A program made the position numbers and the translations under genes. A stretch of DNA of 64,000 nucleotides, taken from Botrimarina hoheduenensis (lineage in GTDB: Bacteria; Planctomycetota; Planctomycetia; Pirellulales; Lacipirellulaceae). This document shows, in pieces, positions 19,327 through 28,910 of the stretch; the stretch's first letter is position 1, and every line of letters starts with the position of its first letter. The notes under the pieces were generated by a model, which saw nothing but the letters and a program-made list of their open reading frames with translations, was not told the origin of the DNA and did not search any database. The stretch spans positions 756,001 through 820,000 of the forward strand of contig NZ_SJPH01000002.1 in NCBI RefSeq assembly GCF_007859815.1, written 5' to 3'.

Positions 19327-19362
19327 CACCGAGGGCACGCAGAAAACTGCGTGCCCTCGGTG
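19327..19362 (-). terminator. strong hairpin terminator after rplS
   Basis: A perfect 16-bp stem (CACCGAGGGCACGCAG and its complement) with an AAAA loop. On the minus strand it lies 22 bases after the rplS stop and is followed by TTTCTA. It should end most rplS transcripts and leave yraN to readthrough or its own promoter. Confidence 0.85.
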
Positions 19363-19384
19363 AGCTGTTTCGGCGGGGGTTCGC

Positions 19385-19756
19385 CTACGACTTGGCGATG
19401 TCGCGACGACGCTCGGTCAAACGGGTCTTCTTGCCGACGCGGTCGCGGAGGTAGTAGAGCTTTGCCCGTCGGACAACGCTCGAACGCTTGACCTCGATCT
19501 TGGCGATCTTGGGCGAGTGGACCGGGAACTTACGCTCGACCCCCTCGTTGTTCACAATCCGGCGCACAACGAACATCTCACGCGATCCGCTGCCGCTGCG
19601 TGCGATCACAACGCCGGTAAAGATCTGGATCCGTTCCTTGTTGCCCTCGAGGATCCGCGTGTGGACATCGACGGTGTCGCCGATCTCGAACTCGGGATAG
19701 TCCTCGCCATGTTTGAGGCTGGACTGCTCAACCAGATCGAGAATTTTCTGTGACAT
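19385..19756 (-). CDS. rplS: 50S ribosomal protein L19
   Basis: 123 residues, full length for L19. The core [33 protein letters not shown] and the end [12 protein letters not shown] are diagnostic. L19 sits at the 30S-50S interface. Follows trmD by 30 nt in the conserved rpsP-trmD-rplS order. Confidence 0.97.
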   Translation of the reverse strand: MSQKILDLVEQSSLKHGEDYPEFEIGDTVDVHTRILEGNKERIQIFTGVVIARSGSGSREMFVVRRIVNNEGVERKFPVHSPKIAKIEVKRSSVVRRAKLYYLRDRVGKKTRLTERRRDIAKS

Positions 19757-19786
19757 GGTAGCGGTGGGGGCTGCGGAATAGTGGAG

Positions 19787-20518
19787 TTAGTTGGTGGTAT
19801 CGGCTGCGGGCTGATCGGAACGTGAAGCGGCGGGCAGCAGGTCGGCCCGGCGTTGCTGGGTTCGCTCGGCCGCGTTTTGCTCGCGCCAGCGGGCGATCGC
19901 TTCGTGGTCGCCACTGAGGAGCACCTCGGGCACCGCTAGCCCGCGGTACTCACGGGGGCGGGTGTACTGAGCGTACTCCAGGTTGCGTCCGGCACGGCTG
20001 AAGGTGTCTTCTTGGCTGCTTGTTTCGTCTCCGAGCACGCCGGGTTCAAGTCGAACCACCGCGTCGATAATGGTCATCGCTGCGACTTCGCCGCCGTTGA
20101 GCACATAGTCGCCGATCGAAACCTCTTCCGGCTGGAGCAGGTCCGTGATCCGCTGGTCAAAACCCTCGTAGCGTCCGCACAGCAGCAGCAAACGGGGGCT
20201 TTGGGCAAGATCTTCGACGTACGGTTGATCGAGTCGGCGTCCCTGCGGGGTCAGCATCAGCAGTCGGCCGGGGCCGCCCGCGCTCGGGTCGGCCTGAACC
20301 GCCTCGACACAGTCGATGGTCGGCTCGGGCTTGAGCAACATGCCGGGACCACCGCCAAACGGCCGGTCGTCAACCTCTTTGTGCTTTCCTTTCGAGTAGT
20401 CGCGTAAGTTGTGCAGGTGGACCGAAGCCAGATCGCGGTCGATCGCAAGCTTCAGCAAGCTTTGGGTTAGGTAGCCCGAGAAGATTTCCGGAAACAGCGT
20501 GAGTACGTCAAACCGCAT
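19787..20518 (-). CDS. trmD: tRNA (guanine-37-N1)-methyltransferase
   Basis: About 243 residues of the SPOUT class. The start MRFDVLTLFPEIF, then RDYSKGKHKEVDDRPFGGGPGM, the trefoil-knot blocks LLLCGRYEGFDQR and SIGDYVLNGGE, and PEVLLSGDHEAIARWR are all TrmD signatures. It methylates G37 of tRNAs reading CNN codons to hold frame. ATG 20518 is chosen over one eight codons earlier on homology. A short Ala/Arg tail extends the C-terminus. Confidence 0.96.
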   Translation of the reverse strand: MRFDVLTLFPEIFSGYLTQSLLKLAIDRDLASVHLHNLRDYSKGKHKEVDDRPFGGGPGMLLKPEPTIDCVEAVQADPSAGGPGRLLMLTPQGRRLDQPYVEDLAQSPRLLLLCGRYEGFDQRITDLLQPEEVSIGDYVLNGGEVAAMTIIDAVVRLEPGVLGDETSSQEDTFSRAGRNLEYAQYTRPREYRGLAVPEVLLSGDHEAIARWREQNAAERTQQRRADLLPAASRSDQPAADTTN

Positions 20519-20594
20519 GGCGTCACTCGCTGTGCGCGACACGCCCGCTGCCTTGAATCTTCAAGGCAGCCGGCCTGAACTCACTCGGCTGAAC

Positions 20595-21035
20595 TCACTC
20601 GGATTTGGCTTCTTCAGCAGGGGCTTCTGCGGCACCTGCCTCTTCAGCAGCCGGTGCCTCAGCCGATTGCTCTTCAGCGGCGGGCTCCTCGGCAGGCTTG
20701 GGGGCTTCGGCGGGCGGGCCGACTTCGGGCAGCTCGACCGGCATCGCCAGCTTCTCGAAAGCGGCCTTCTGGGCATCGAGGTGCGTGCCCTGCGAGCCGT
20801 ACTTCTTGATCAGCACGGCGCACTTCTCGGACGGCAACGCCCCGACGCTGAGCCAGTGATCGACACGGTCGTTCTTGAGCACGACGCGGGCGTCGGCCTC
20901 GGTGATCATCGGATCGTAGGTGCCCAGCTCTTCGAGCACGCGGCCATCACGCGGGGTTCGCTTGTCGATGGCGCAGATGCGGAAGAAGTGCCGGTGGGCC
21001 CGGCCCATCTTCTTCATGCGGATGCGTACTGCCAC
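20595..21035 (-). CDS. rpsP: 30S ribosomal protein S16 with long acidic tail
   Basis: 146 residues. Residues 1-85 are standard S16 (MAVRIRMKKMGRAHRHFFRI, ELGTYDPM, DHWLSVGALPSE). The remainder is a low-complexity Ala/Glu/Pro extension of about 50 residues (PAEEPAAEEQSAEAPAAEE) not present in E. coli S16. The tail is probably disordered and solvent-exposed. First of the rpsP-trmD-rplS genes. Confidence 0.96.
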   Translation of the reverse strand: MAVRIRMKKMGRAHRHFFRICAIDKRTPRDGRVLEELGTYDPMITEADARVVLKNDRVDHWLSVGALPSEKCAVLIKKYGSQGTHLDAQKAAFEKLAMPVELPEVGPPAEAPKPAEEPAAEEQSAEAPAAEEAGAAEAPAEEAKSE

Positions 21036-21323
21036 TGCCTTGGTCTCACACGGTTTTTAGGATCGTCCCCGCTACTGGTCGGGGCCGGTGTTTCATTGGG
21101 AATTGGGTAATATGACGACGCCACCCCCGTTCCATCAACCCCTGTTGGCAGGAAGACGGTCAACCCGGCCCGGGGCCGCCCCAAAGCACGCGGCAAACGG
21201 CCCCTGCTGGGTCCGCTCAGGCCAGTCAGGCAGCCCCCGCTCAGCCCCGTCGTGTCGGGGTTTGATAATCCCGAGAGAAACCCCTCTTGCGGGGGGGGGC
21301 GGCTGGTGAGTGGTTGGGCGTGT

Positions 21324-22802
21324 CTACCGGCCCTTGTTCTTGCGTAGCTGCTTGAGCCGCTTCTCGCGGTCTCGTTGGGCTTTGGCCTTTTCTTTGGCGG
21401 TCAGGCGCTTGCCGGTGCTCTGCTTTTTCTTGCCAAGCTGTCCGGCCGGATTGCCCATCATCTGCGCCTGAACCTCTTTGACCATCTTCATGCGGTCGCC
21501 CATGCCTTTGCCCGCCATGGCGGTCATCATCGGGGCGATCGCATCGAACTGCTTGACCAGTTCGTTGACCGCGTGCGGCTCGACACCCGCGCCCGAAGCG
21601 ATCCGCCGGCGACGGCTGTGATCGATCAGCTTCGGCTTGCGGCGTTCGGCTGGCGTCATCGAGTGGATGATGCCCTGCAGGCGGCGGAGGTCGCCTTCGG
21701 CGTCCACGTCGTCCATGTCGCCCAGCAACTGGCTCATGCCGGGGATCATCCCCATGACTTTCCGCAACGGCCCCAGCCGCTTGATCTGCTGCATCTGCTT
21801 GAGGAAGTCGTCGAGCGAAAACTCTCCTTTGGAGAGCTGCTCTTCGAGTCGGCGGGCCTCGTCTTGGTCGAACTCCTGTTGGGCCTTTTCGACGAGCGAC
21901 ATCATGTCGCCCTGGCCCAAGATGCGGCCGGCCATGCGCTCGGGATGGAACGGCTCGAGATTTTCGAGATGCTCGCCCGTGCCCATAAACTTCAGGGGCA
22001 CGCCCGTGACCTCTTTGACGCTGATGGCCGCTCCGCCCCGGGCGTCGCCATCGAGCTTGGTCATGATGACCCCGTCCAGCTCGAGCGCTTCGTTAAAGGC
22101 CTTCGCGCTGTTCACCGCGTCTTGCCCGGTCATGCCGTCAACGACCAAGTAGACCTGATCGGGCGAGCATCGGCTGTCGACGCGTTTGAGCTGGTCCATC
22201 AGCTCGTTGTCGATGTGCAGCCGGCCCGCGGTATCGAGGATCACCACGTCGGCCCCGAGTCGCTTGGCCTGCTCGACCGCGGCACCGGTCACTTTGACAG
22301 GGTCTTGCGAAGTGCGATCACTATAGACGGGGATGTCGAGCTGTTCGCCGAGCACGTGCAGCTGATCGATCGCCGCGGGGCGCTGCAGGTCAGCCGCAAC
22401 GAGCAGCGGTTTGCGTCCCGATTGTTTCAGCAGACGGCCCAGTTTGCCGCAGGTGGTCGTTTTCCCCGAACCCTGCAAGCCGCACATCATGAGGACGGTG
22501 ACCTCCCCTTTGCCCTTCAGGTGCAGGGAATGATCGACGGGCCCCATCAGGTTCACCAGCTCCTGATAGACGATGCCGATGACTTGCTCACTGGGCCGCA
22601 GCGACTGCAGGACTTTCTCGCCGAGAGCTTGGTCGGAGACCCGCTTCATGAAGGCGCGAGCGACTTCGTACGAGACATCGGCCTCGAGTAGCGACTTTTC
22701 GACGAGCTTGAGCCCGTCGCGCATGTTCGCTTCGGACAGCTTGCCCTGACCACGGAGGGTCTTGAAGGCGGCGCCAAGATTTTCTTGAAGGGCGTCGAAC
22801 AT
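21324..22802 (-). CDS. ffh: signal recognition particle protein Ffh
   Basis: 492 residues. N domain (1-90), then the G domain with GLQGSGKTTTCGKLG, LDTAGRLHIDNELM and TKLDGDARGGAA. The methionine-rich M domain follows (GKGMGDRMKMVKEVQAQMMG), ending in a Lys/Arg-rich tail. It binds SRP RNA and signal sequences and targets nascent membrane proteins. The G-domain LDGDARGG motif is exact. About 290 nt separate it from rpsP; that gap contains small GC hairpins (near 21256-21300), and I saw no SRP RNA there. Confidence 0.97.
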   Translation of the reverse strand: MFDALQENLGAAFKTLRGQGKLSEANMRDGLKLVEKSLLEADVSYEVARAFMKRVSDQALGEKVLQSLRPSEQVIGIVYQELVNLMGPVDHSLHLKGKGEVTVLMMCGLQGSGKTTTCGKLGRLLKQSGRKPLLVAADLQRPAAIDQLHVLGEQLDIPVYSDRTSQDPVKVTGAAVEQAKRLGADVVILDTAGRLHIDNELMDQLKRVDSRCSPDQVYLVVDGMTGQDAVNSAKAFNEALELDGVIMTKLDGDARGGAAISVKEVTGVPLKFMGTGEHLENLEPFHPERMAGRILGQGDMMSLVEKAQQEFDQDEARRLEEQLSKGEFSLDDFLKQMQQIKRLGPLRKVMGMIPGMSQLLGDMDDVDAEGDLRRLQGIIHSMTPAERRKPKLIDHSRRRRIASGAGVEPHAVNELVKQFDAIAPMMTAMAGKGMGDRMKMVKEVQAQMMGNPAGQLGKKKQSTGKRLTAKEKAKAQRDREKRLKQLRKNKGR

Positions 22803-23139
22803 GCGAAGGGCGGGGAGGGGGTTACAGCCGGGCGGAACGCTAAAAAACGCGGAGAACGAGTAGCTTACGGGCGCAGGGACGGAAAGTCACGAGACTTAGC
22901 GGTCCTCGCGCAACACTGGTGGGCTGGCTGCGCTATCTCGGACAGCCCATCAGGTAGGCAACAAAGGGTGCCATCGCTGCTGAGGGCCCGACAGCGCTGG
23001 GGATTTGAGCAAGAATCGAGGTTGCACCCTGCGGCGCTGTAGGGTCATAACCCGCAATTCCTTTTCTTTGCGTCAGACAAAGGGTGGCTGGAGGGTGCTC
23101 CTGCCGTCTCGGCGTCATTCGGCTAATCAAGGATCGATC
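22803..23139. other. intergenic between ffh and aquaporin
   Basis: About 340 bases between divergently transcribed genes. It presumably holds both promoters. I see no repeat, RNA gene or convincing open frame. Confidence 0.4.
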
Positions 23140-23844
23140 ATGTCACTGGGCAAGAAGTGTGCGGCGGAGTTTTTGGGAACGTTCTGGCTCGTCTTTGGCG
23201 GCTGCGGCAGCGCCGTCCTCGCAGCCGGAGTTGCCGATGTCGGCATCGGTTGGCTCGGCGTTGCCTTTGCCTTTGGCCTTACCGTGCTGACGATGGCCTA
23301 CGCGATAGGGCATATCTCCGGGTGCCACCTCAATCCGGCCGTGTCGATCGGCTTATTGTTTGGCGGGCGATTTAGAGCCGCTGAGCTGATTCCCTATGTC
23401 ATCGCCCAGGTGTTGGGTGCGCTCGCAGCAGCAGGGGTGCTGTATGTGATTGTGAGCGGGCAAACGGGCTTCGAGAGTGTCGGCGGCTTCGCGACGAACG
23501 GTTATGCGGAAAGCTCACCGGGGGGCTACTCACTGCTTGCTTGTGGCGTTGCCGAGGCCGTGCTCACGTTCTTCTTCCTGTTCATCATCCTCGGAGCGAC
23601 CGATAGCCGAGCACCAGCAGGCTTTGCCCCGATCGCGATCGGGCTTGGCCTAACCCTGATCCACTTGGTTGGCATCCCGGTAACAAACCTCTCGGTGAAC
23701 CCGGCCCGAAGTACTGGCCCTGCACTGATCGCAGGAGGCGCTGCGCTACAGCAGCTCTGGCTGTTCTGGGCTGCCCCGATTGTTGGTGCAGCTCTTGCCG
23801 GAGTGGTTTATCCGCTCATTGCCGGGGAAGCGGAGTCGTCTTAG
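23140..23844 (+). CDS. aqpZ: aquaporin Z-like water channel
   Basis: 234 residues, six TM helices, and the two NPA half-helices HLNPAVS and SVNPARS. The sequence around them ([20 protein letters not shown] and [17 protein letters not shown]) has the His and Arg of the narrow aromatic/arginine filter, which favours a water-specific AqpZ over a glycerol facilitator. Inner membrane. The ATG follows AAGGATC, so the earlier in-frame start at 23005 was rejected. Confidence 0.93.
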   Translation: MSLGKKCAAEFLGTFWLVFGGCGSAVLAAGVADVGIGWLGVAFAFGLTVLTMAYAIGHISGCHLNPAVSIGLLFGGRFRAAELIPYVIAQVLGALAAAGVLYVIVSGQTGFESVGGFATNGYAESSPGGYSLLACGVAEAVLTFFFLFIILGATDSRAPAGFAPIAIGLGLTLIHLVGIPVTNLSVNPARSTGPALIAGGAALQQLWLFWAAPIVGAALAGVVYPLIAGEAESS

Positions 23845-24025
23845 TAGCGAACGCGAGAAAGGGCCCATCTTAACCAGGCCTAGGCTGTCCGAAGCAGTCA
23901 TGGATTTGTAGCTCGGCAGAGGGGTGACGCTTCGTCACATTCAATTAGCCCGGATAGGGTGAAGAATGCCTTAAGGGGCTTACCTTGCCACAGAAACGCC
24001 CCCCAAACCTTAGGAGGGCGGAACC

Positions 24026-24676
24026 ATGACACGCACGCGCTGGAACGCAACCATCGACGCCGCGGCGTTCATTGAAGCGTTGGCGTTGACGTCTACCGGG
24101 CTGCTAATCTGGCTACGACTGCCGCCTGGTTCGGGTCGCGGAGCAACGATCTGGTCTCTCGATCGTCATGGTTGGGGCGAGGTGCACTTCTGGATCGCAG
24201 TGGCGACCATCGCCACATTGCTGGCGCACCTAGCGATCCACGGGAAGTGGATCGCATGTGTAGTCAACGGGCGGGCCGAGCAGGGCCGCGGCACGCGTAG
24301 GCTTATCGCAATGTTAGCGCTATTCGCACTATTGGCGTTCGCCAGCACCCCGATGATGGTCCCTCTTGAAACAGCGGCCCACCAACCACACGAAAGACAT
24401 TCGTCAGATCAGACGCATTCAGCGGATGGCCCCGTGATCGTTACCAGGCACGCATCATCAATTTACGGGCGAACGACGCTCGCCAAGGCAGCTGCCTTAA
24501 CGGGAGAGTCGGTCGATGCCTTGGCGGCTAGGCTGGGTCTTCCCACGGGAGTGGATGGCTCGATCCGTCTGGGCCCGCTAGCACATAAATTCTTCATGAC
24601 CGAGTTGGAGGTACCAGAAGCCACCCGTGATCTGCCGTCTGGGTCACATCCGCTCGACCGTGCGGATACCGAGTAG
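24026..24676 (+). CDS. DUF4405-like membrane protein, possible cytochrome b-type
   Basis: 216 residues. Three hydrophobic helices (about 15-30, 50-72, 90-108). The segment HGWGEVHFWIAVATIATLLA-H-LAIH places several His in and beside one helix, as in DUF4405/cytochrome b561-like proteins that bind heme. A soluble His-rich linker and a C-terminal domain (TTLAKAAALTGESVDALAAR) follow. AGGAGG precedes the ATG at ideal distance. Its 3' end overlaps the convergent argS 3' end by 33 nt. Electron-transfer role is inference. Confidence 0.65.
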   Translation: MTRTRWNATIDAAAFIEALALTSTGLLIWLRLPPGSGRGATIWSLDRHGWGEVHFWIAVATIATLLAHLAIHGKWIACVVNGRAEQGRGTRRLIAMLALFALLAFASTPMMVPLETAAHQPHERHSSDQTHSADGPVIVTRHASSIYGRTTLAKAAALTGESVDALAARLGLPTGVDGSIRLGPLAHKFFMTELEVPEATRDLPSGSHPLDRADTE

Positions 24677-26617
24677 GGCCAGCCCCTGTTCTAGCGTGCG
24701 GGCGGTGAGGTCGCACAGTCGCAGGCGGCTCGCCTTTGTGGCGTCGTCGTCCGCCTTGAGCACGGGGCACTGTTCAAAGAACTCGGCGAAGCGCTGCGCG
24801 AGATCGAACAGGTAGGCTGTCAGATAGTTGGGCTTGTACTCGGCCGCGACGCGGGCCAGGGCCTCGGTAAAACGCAGCAGCTCCATCGCCAGCGCGCGCT
24901 CGGCGGGGTTCGACAACGCGATCGTCGCATCGTCTCCGCGGAGCGTCTCGGGATCGATTCCCCCCCTGCCGAAGATGCTCTTCACCCGCGCGACGCTGTA
25001 CTGCATGTAGGCCGCGGTGTTGCCCTGCATGGCAAGCATCTTGTCATAGCTGAAGACGTAGTCGCTCGTGCGGTTGTGCGACAGGTCGGCGTACTTGATG
25101 GCTCCGATGCCGATGCGTTCGGCGACGGCTGCCCGTTCGGTGTCGGTCTCTAGGACCGAGCTCTTGGCAGCGAGGGTGCCCGCCCGCTCGACCGCTTCAT
25201 CGAGCAGGCCCATGAGCCCGACGGCGGATCCGCTGCGGGTTTTGTAGGGCTTGCCGTCTTCGCCGAGCACCGTGCCGAACGAGATATGTTGCAGCTCGAG
25301 GTCGTCGTAGCCAATCTGCCGGGCGGTGGCGAAGAGCTGCTCGAAGTGCAGGCTCTGCCGATGGTCCACGACATAGAGCACCGCGTCGGGAGCCCACTCC
25401 TCCATGCGGTACTGGATGGTCGCCAGGTCGGTCGTCGCGTAGAGGTAGGCCCCGTCTTTCTTTTGAACGATAAACGGCGCTTCGTAACCCTCAAGGAAAA
25501 CGCATTGGGCTCCGTCGCTCTCGCGTGCGAGCCCTTTTTTCTGGAGCGCTTCGACGACCCCCGCGAGACGATCGTGGTAGAAGCTCTCGCCCAGCGTGTG
25601 GTCGAACGTTACGCGCAGGCGGTCGTAGGTCTGCTGGATTTCCTCCAAGCAGGCTGGCAAAAAACGCTTCCACAGGCCAACGTTTTCAGGGTCGCTGGTG
25701 TGCAGCTTGGCGGTTTCCGCCAGGGCCGCGGCACCAATTGCCGGGTGGGCCGCAGCGAGCGACGAAAGGCGAGCGTCTGCCAAGAAGGCCGCGATCTTGG
25801 CTTCGAGCTCGGCTTGTTCGCGGCGCAGATCTGCCAGGGTGCCCTCGGCTTGCCGTCGTTTCTTGTCAGCCTGCTTGTCTTGTTTCGGGTCACCCGTGGG
25901 CGGAGCCGTTGCCAGTTCCGCAAGGCGTGTCTCCTGCGTGGCGATCTTCTCTGCCAGGGCGGGCCGCTTCTCGGCAAGGTTGGCTTGATGCTCGCCGATC
26001 TGGTTGACGAGCTTGTAGAGACGGCTCAGCTCCGCGACCGATGCCGCGGCGAGCGCTTCGGTGTCAACGAAGTGCTTGTATCCGTAGATGATCATCCCGA
26101 ACTGGGTGCCCCAATCCCCAATGTGATTGTCGGTAATCACCTGATGCCCCAGGAAGCGAAGCACGCGTGACAGGGCGTCGCCGATGACGGTCGAGCGAAT
26201 GTGGCCCACGTGCATCGGCTTGGCGACGTTGGGGCTCGAATAATCGAGCACATACTTGCGTGGCGCGGAGACCGGGACGATGCCCAATCGCTCGGTGTCT
26301 GCCAACGCCGTCACCAGGCGCGCTGCGATCCCATCGTCCTTAAGCCGAAGGTTGATAAAGCCGGGACCGGCGATCTCTGGCGGATCGCACAGGCTCTCCC
26401 AGCCGGGTGCCGCGACGAGGCGCTCGACAAGGGTCGTGGCAATCTCGCGGGGCGGCTTGCCCAGCTTTTTGCCCAAGGGCATAGCGCAGTTGGCCTGATA
26501 ATCGCCAAAGCGCGGATCCTGGCTGGGGAGAATCATTTCCGCCAGCGCAGCGGGCTCGTCGGCGAGTCCTTCTAGGGCAACGACAAAGCGGCGGCGGAGT
26601 TCAACGAGGGCATTCAT
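24644..26617 (-). CDS. argS: arginyl-tRNA synthetase
   Basis: 657 residues against the usual ~560-590. N-terminal Add-1 domain, then PMHVGHIRSTVIGDALSRVL (HIGH equivalent, near 134), GKPYKTRSG (KMSKS region, near 460), and a C-terminal anticodon-binding DALR domain (LLRFTEALARVAAEYKP). About 70-80 extra residues near 205-290 form a Lys/Glu/Ala-rich coiled-coil-like insertion (KQDKQADKKRRQAEGTLADL). Start set at MNALVELRRRF. It charges tRNA-Arg in the cytoplasm. Confidence 0.96.
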   Translation of the reverse strand: MNALVELRRRFVVALEGLADEPAALAEMILPSQDPRFGDYQANCAMPLGKKLGKPPREIATTLVERLVAAPGWESLCDPPEIAGPGFINLRLKDDGIAARLVTALADTERLGIVPVSAPRKYVLDYSSPNVAKPMHVGHIRSTVIGDALSRVLRFLGHQVITDNHIGDWGTQFGMIIYGYKHFVDTEALAAASVAELSRLYKLVNQIGEHQANLAEKRPALAEKIATQETRLAELATAPPTGDPKQDKQADKKRRQAEGTLADLRREQAELEAKIAAFLADARLSSLAAAHPAIGAAALAETAKLHTSDPENVGLWKRFLPACLEEIQQTYDRLRVTFDHTLGESFYHDRLAGVVEALQKKGLARESDGAQCVFLEGYEAPFIVQKKDGAYLYATTDLATIQYRMEEWAPDAVLYVVDHRQSLHFEQLFATARQIGYDDLELQHISFGTVLGEDGKPYKTRSGSAVGLMGLLDEAVERAGTLAAKSSVLETDTERAAVAERIGIGAIKYADLSHNRTSDYVFSYDKMLAMQGNTAAYMQYSVARVKSIFGRGGIDPETLRGDDATIALSNPAERALAMELLRFTEALARVAAEYKPNYLTAYLFDLAQRFAEFFEQCPVLKADDDATKASRLRLCDLTARTLEQGLALLGIRTVERM

Positions 26618-26700
26618 GCTCAGGAAGATGCCCCCTGAAGAGCGATGCCGCAAGGCACGTCGGGAGCCCCCGAGCAACGTGAACCGAGCTTTTCGCTAGT

Positions 26701-27204
26701 TCACCCGGAGGAACTCTCGCTGGGGATCTCCGTCACGAGGGCGTCGTTCCACAGGTCTTCCAGGGCGTAATAGCCACGCGTCTCGTCGTCGAACAGGTGA
26801 ACAACCACCGAGCCGTAGTCGAGCAAGATCCAGCGGCTTTCGTCGTAGCCTTCAATGCTGCGGCGCGAGTCGCCCAGCGTGTCTTCCAGGCGATGGTCGA
26901 TCTCTTCGCTGATCGCGTGCAATTGGCGCCGGCTCTTGCCGGTCACGATCACGAAGTAGTCGAATTCGGGCGTCACCTCGCGCAGATCCAGCACGCGGAT
27001 CTCCTCGCCACGGTTCTCGCGCGCCACGTCAGCGGCTGCCAAGGCCAACTGCAGGCTGCGTTCGGCCTGCCCGGCCGGCCGCGCTGAGAGCGGCAATTGC
27101 GGAGATTCGGTCCGAAAGGGATCGGCCGCGATCGGCGCGGTGGCCGGAACGGTGTCGGAAATCAATTCGGCGCGGGTTTCTGAAGGATCGATACGGATGG
27201 CCAA
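26701..27204 (-). CDS. rsfS: ribosome silencing factor RsfS
   Basis: Up to 167 residues. The conserved core starts near residue 50 (AAADVARENRGEEIRVLDLR) and includes DYFVIVTGKSRRQLHAI and WILLDYGSVVVHLFDDETRG, ending YYALEDLW: all RsfS (Iojap) landmarks. It binds L14 on the 50S subunit and blocks subunit joining. The N-terminal extension depends on a TTG at 27204 with no well-spaced ribosome-binding site, so the true start is uncertain. Same strand as argS, 83 nt upstream. Confidence 0.9.
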   Translation of the reverse strand: MAIRIDPSETRAELISDTVPATAPIAADPFRTESPQLPLSARPAGQAERSLQLALAAADVARENRGEEIRVLDLREVTPEFDYFVIVTGKSRRQLHAISEEIDHRLEDTLGDSRRSIEGYDESRWILLDYGSVVVHLFDDETRGYYALEDLWNDALVTEIPSESSSG

Positions 27205-27578
27205 CTCCTAGAGCGAGACGCGGTGTGCCAAGGGAGCGGGGGGAGGCAAAGCGATCGGTTGCTCCAGAAGTACTGGCACGCAAGCCCGACCGCGAGGCTG
27301 TTTGGCAAGCAGACCCCCGAAGGTTCGTCTGGATGCCCGCCTCGCTATCCCTAGTGTAGTCGAGGAATCCCGCGGGGGCGACGCCGTGGCACGGCTTGCG
27401 GCTCGGGCCGCTTGGTGAAGGACCGCGCTGAGCAGCGCGAAGTTCGCAACTTCTTGTCGGCAGGGGGCGCCCGATAGGGGGACTCCGCCTAAGCTATTGC
27501 GATTGAAAAACGAGCTCGGCCGCCCCGTTTTCCTCCCTCCCGCGGCCTCTTCCCCCGCCAGTTACGAGAGAATTGATC
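27205..27578. other. intergenic between rsfS and bcp
   Basis: About 370 bases between divergent genes. Apart from a 6-bp hairpin (GAAGTT-CGC-AACTTC near 27438-27452) I see nothing specific. Promoters for both sides are expected here. Confidence 0.4.
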
Positions 27579-28064
27579 ATGAGCGAAGACGGTTGGATTG
27601 AGCACGGCACCAAAGCGCCCGCCTTTACCCTTGCCTCGGACGAGGGGGACAAGATCCGGCTGGCCGACCTGAAGGGGGGGCCCGTCGTGCTGTACTTTTA
27701 CCCGAAAGACGACACCCCCGGCTGCACGAAAGAAGCCTGCGCGTTCCGCGACGCCAGCGCGGCGTTGGCCAAGGCCGGGGCGAAAGTCTTCGGAGTCAGC
27801 CCCGACGACGCCGCCAGCCACGCCAAGTTCCGCGAAAAGTACCACCTGAACTTTCCGCTGCTCATCGACCCGGAGCACAAAGTCGCGGAAAAATACGGGG
27901 CCTGGCGCGAAAAAAATATGTACGGCAAGAAGTCGTGGGGGATCCAGCGCTGCACCTATCTGATCGATGCCGATGGCAAAGTGGCGAAGCTGTGGAAGCG
28001 AGTCAAAGTTGAGGGCCACGAGACGCAGGTGCTCGAAGCGCTCGCCCAGCTCAGATCGGAATAA
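27579..28064 (+). CDS. bcp: thioredoxin-dependent peroxidase (Bcp/PrxQ)
   Basis: 161 residues of the peroxiredoxin Q class. YPKDDTPGCTKEACAFRD holds the peroxidatic Cys and, five residues later, the resolving Cys, giving the intramolecular-disulfide form. GVSPDDAASHAKFREKYHLN and the SWGIQRCTYLID block follow. It reduces H2O2 and organic peroxides in the cytoplasm using thioredoxin. ATG 27579 is preferred over TTG 27573. Confidence 0.95.
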   Translation: MSEDGWIEHGTKAPAFTLASDEGDKIRLADLKGGPVVLYFYPKDDTPGCTKEACAFRDASAALAKAGAKVFGVSPDDAASHAKFREKYHLNFPLLIDPEHKVAEKYGAWREKNMYGKKSWGIQRCTYLIDADGKVAKLWKRVKVEGHETQVLEALAQLRSE

Positions 28065-28242
28065 ACTCTTGACGGATCACCGTAAACCTGGGGTTTGGTC
28101 TGGTGATTACCTGCGCTCGAACGCTAAGTTGCGACTAGGCGGCGGCACGGATCGAAGTTCTTATCTCGCCAACCTCCTTATCTGCATTGGTGGTCACGCC
28201 GCGCGGGCTCAGCGCTGGCGTCGTTCGCCTGCACGCCTGCGT

Positions 28243-28722
28243 ATGGATTGCGACCAAGCGTTTGCGGCGCTCACCCGCGGCCCCCTGACCGGTCACGCCG
28301 TTGAAGACGCCTCGGTGCTCGAGCACCTTGTCGGCTGCGAGTCGTGTTTACGCCTGGCCGAGGCGTTACGTCCGGCTCCCGAGTTGTTTCACGAAGCGCT
28401 CCGGAAACCCAGCGCCGAGCCCCTGCCAGCTTTCGCCCCACGCGAGGAAGCGGTCGCGGCGCTGCTGCGTGGTGCCAACGGTGGGACGGGGCGGCTCTCT
28501 GCCGGTCCGCTGCGGCTGTATCGGCGTGCCGCCCCACCGGCGCGGCGCACCTGGACGGCGGGTCGGCGGATCCAGGCCACGGCCCCACCGGCACACACCC
28601 ACGAGGTTCCCACGCTCTTCGAGCGGATCGCTGCGGTGATGATCCTCGCCGCCTCGGCAACGCTTTCCATGGGGGCCCTAGCTTGGGGGGTCGCGTTAGC
28701 GCTCCGCTGGTGGAACCTGTAA
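28243..28722 (+). CDS. anti-sigma-like protein with HxxxCxxC zinc finger and one TM helix
   Basis: 159 residues. MDCDQAF and LEHLVGCESCLRLAEAL near residues 20-45 give the C...HxxxCxxC pattern of zf-HC2/ZAS anti-sigma domains. A basic Pro/Arg-rich middle follows, then one TM helix near the C-terminus (IAAVMILAASATLSMGALAW). This is the architecture of membrane-anchored anti-sigma factors, but no ECF sigma gene adjoins it. The downstream neighbour is the PilZ-like gene, 188 nt away. Function inferred only. Confidence 0.6.
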   Translation: MDCDQAFAALTRGPLTGHAVEDASVLEHLVGCESCLRLAEALRPAPELFHEALRKPSAEPLPAFAPREEAVAALLRGANGGTGRLSAGPLRLYRRAAPPARRTWTAGRRIQATAPPAHTHEVPTLFERIAAVMILAASATLSMGALAWGVALALRWWNL

Positions 28723-28910
28723 GCGTGGTGTCCGGTTGTAGCGATCCCCGGGCCAACCGATTTCAAGAACTCGGCCAGCACGACCCACCAACCACCGCAG
28801 CACAACCTACCTTTCAGATGGCACCCCGACGCTGATCGCACGCGGTCAACGGGGGCTCCGCCACCGGTTCTTTTCTCTGCTGCCGCTCGGTCCCGCGAGG
28901 TCGACTGCCG

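Noticed and set aside
21375-22691. 438-codon open frame on the + strand
   Set aside because: Entirely antisense to ffh, whose GTPase and M-domain motifs are exact.
25286-26170. 294-codon open frame on the + strand
   Set aside because: Antisense to argS; no recognisable domain.
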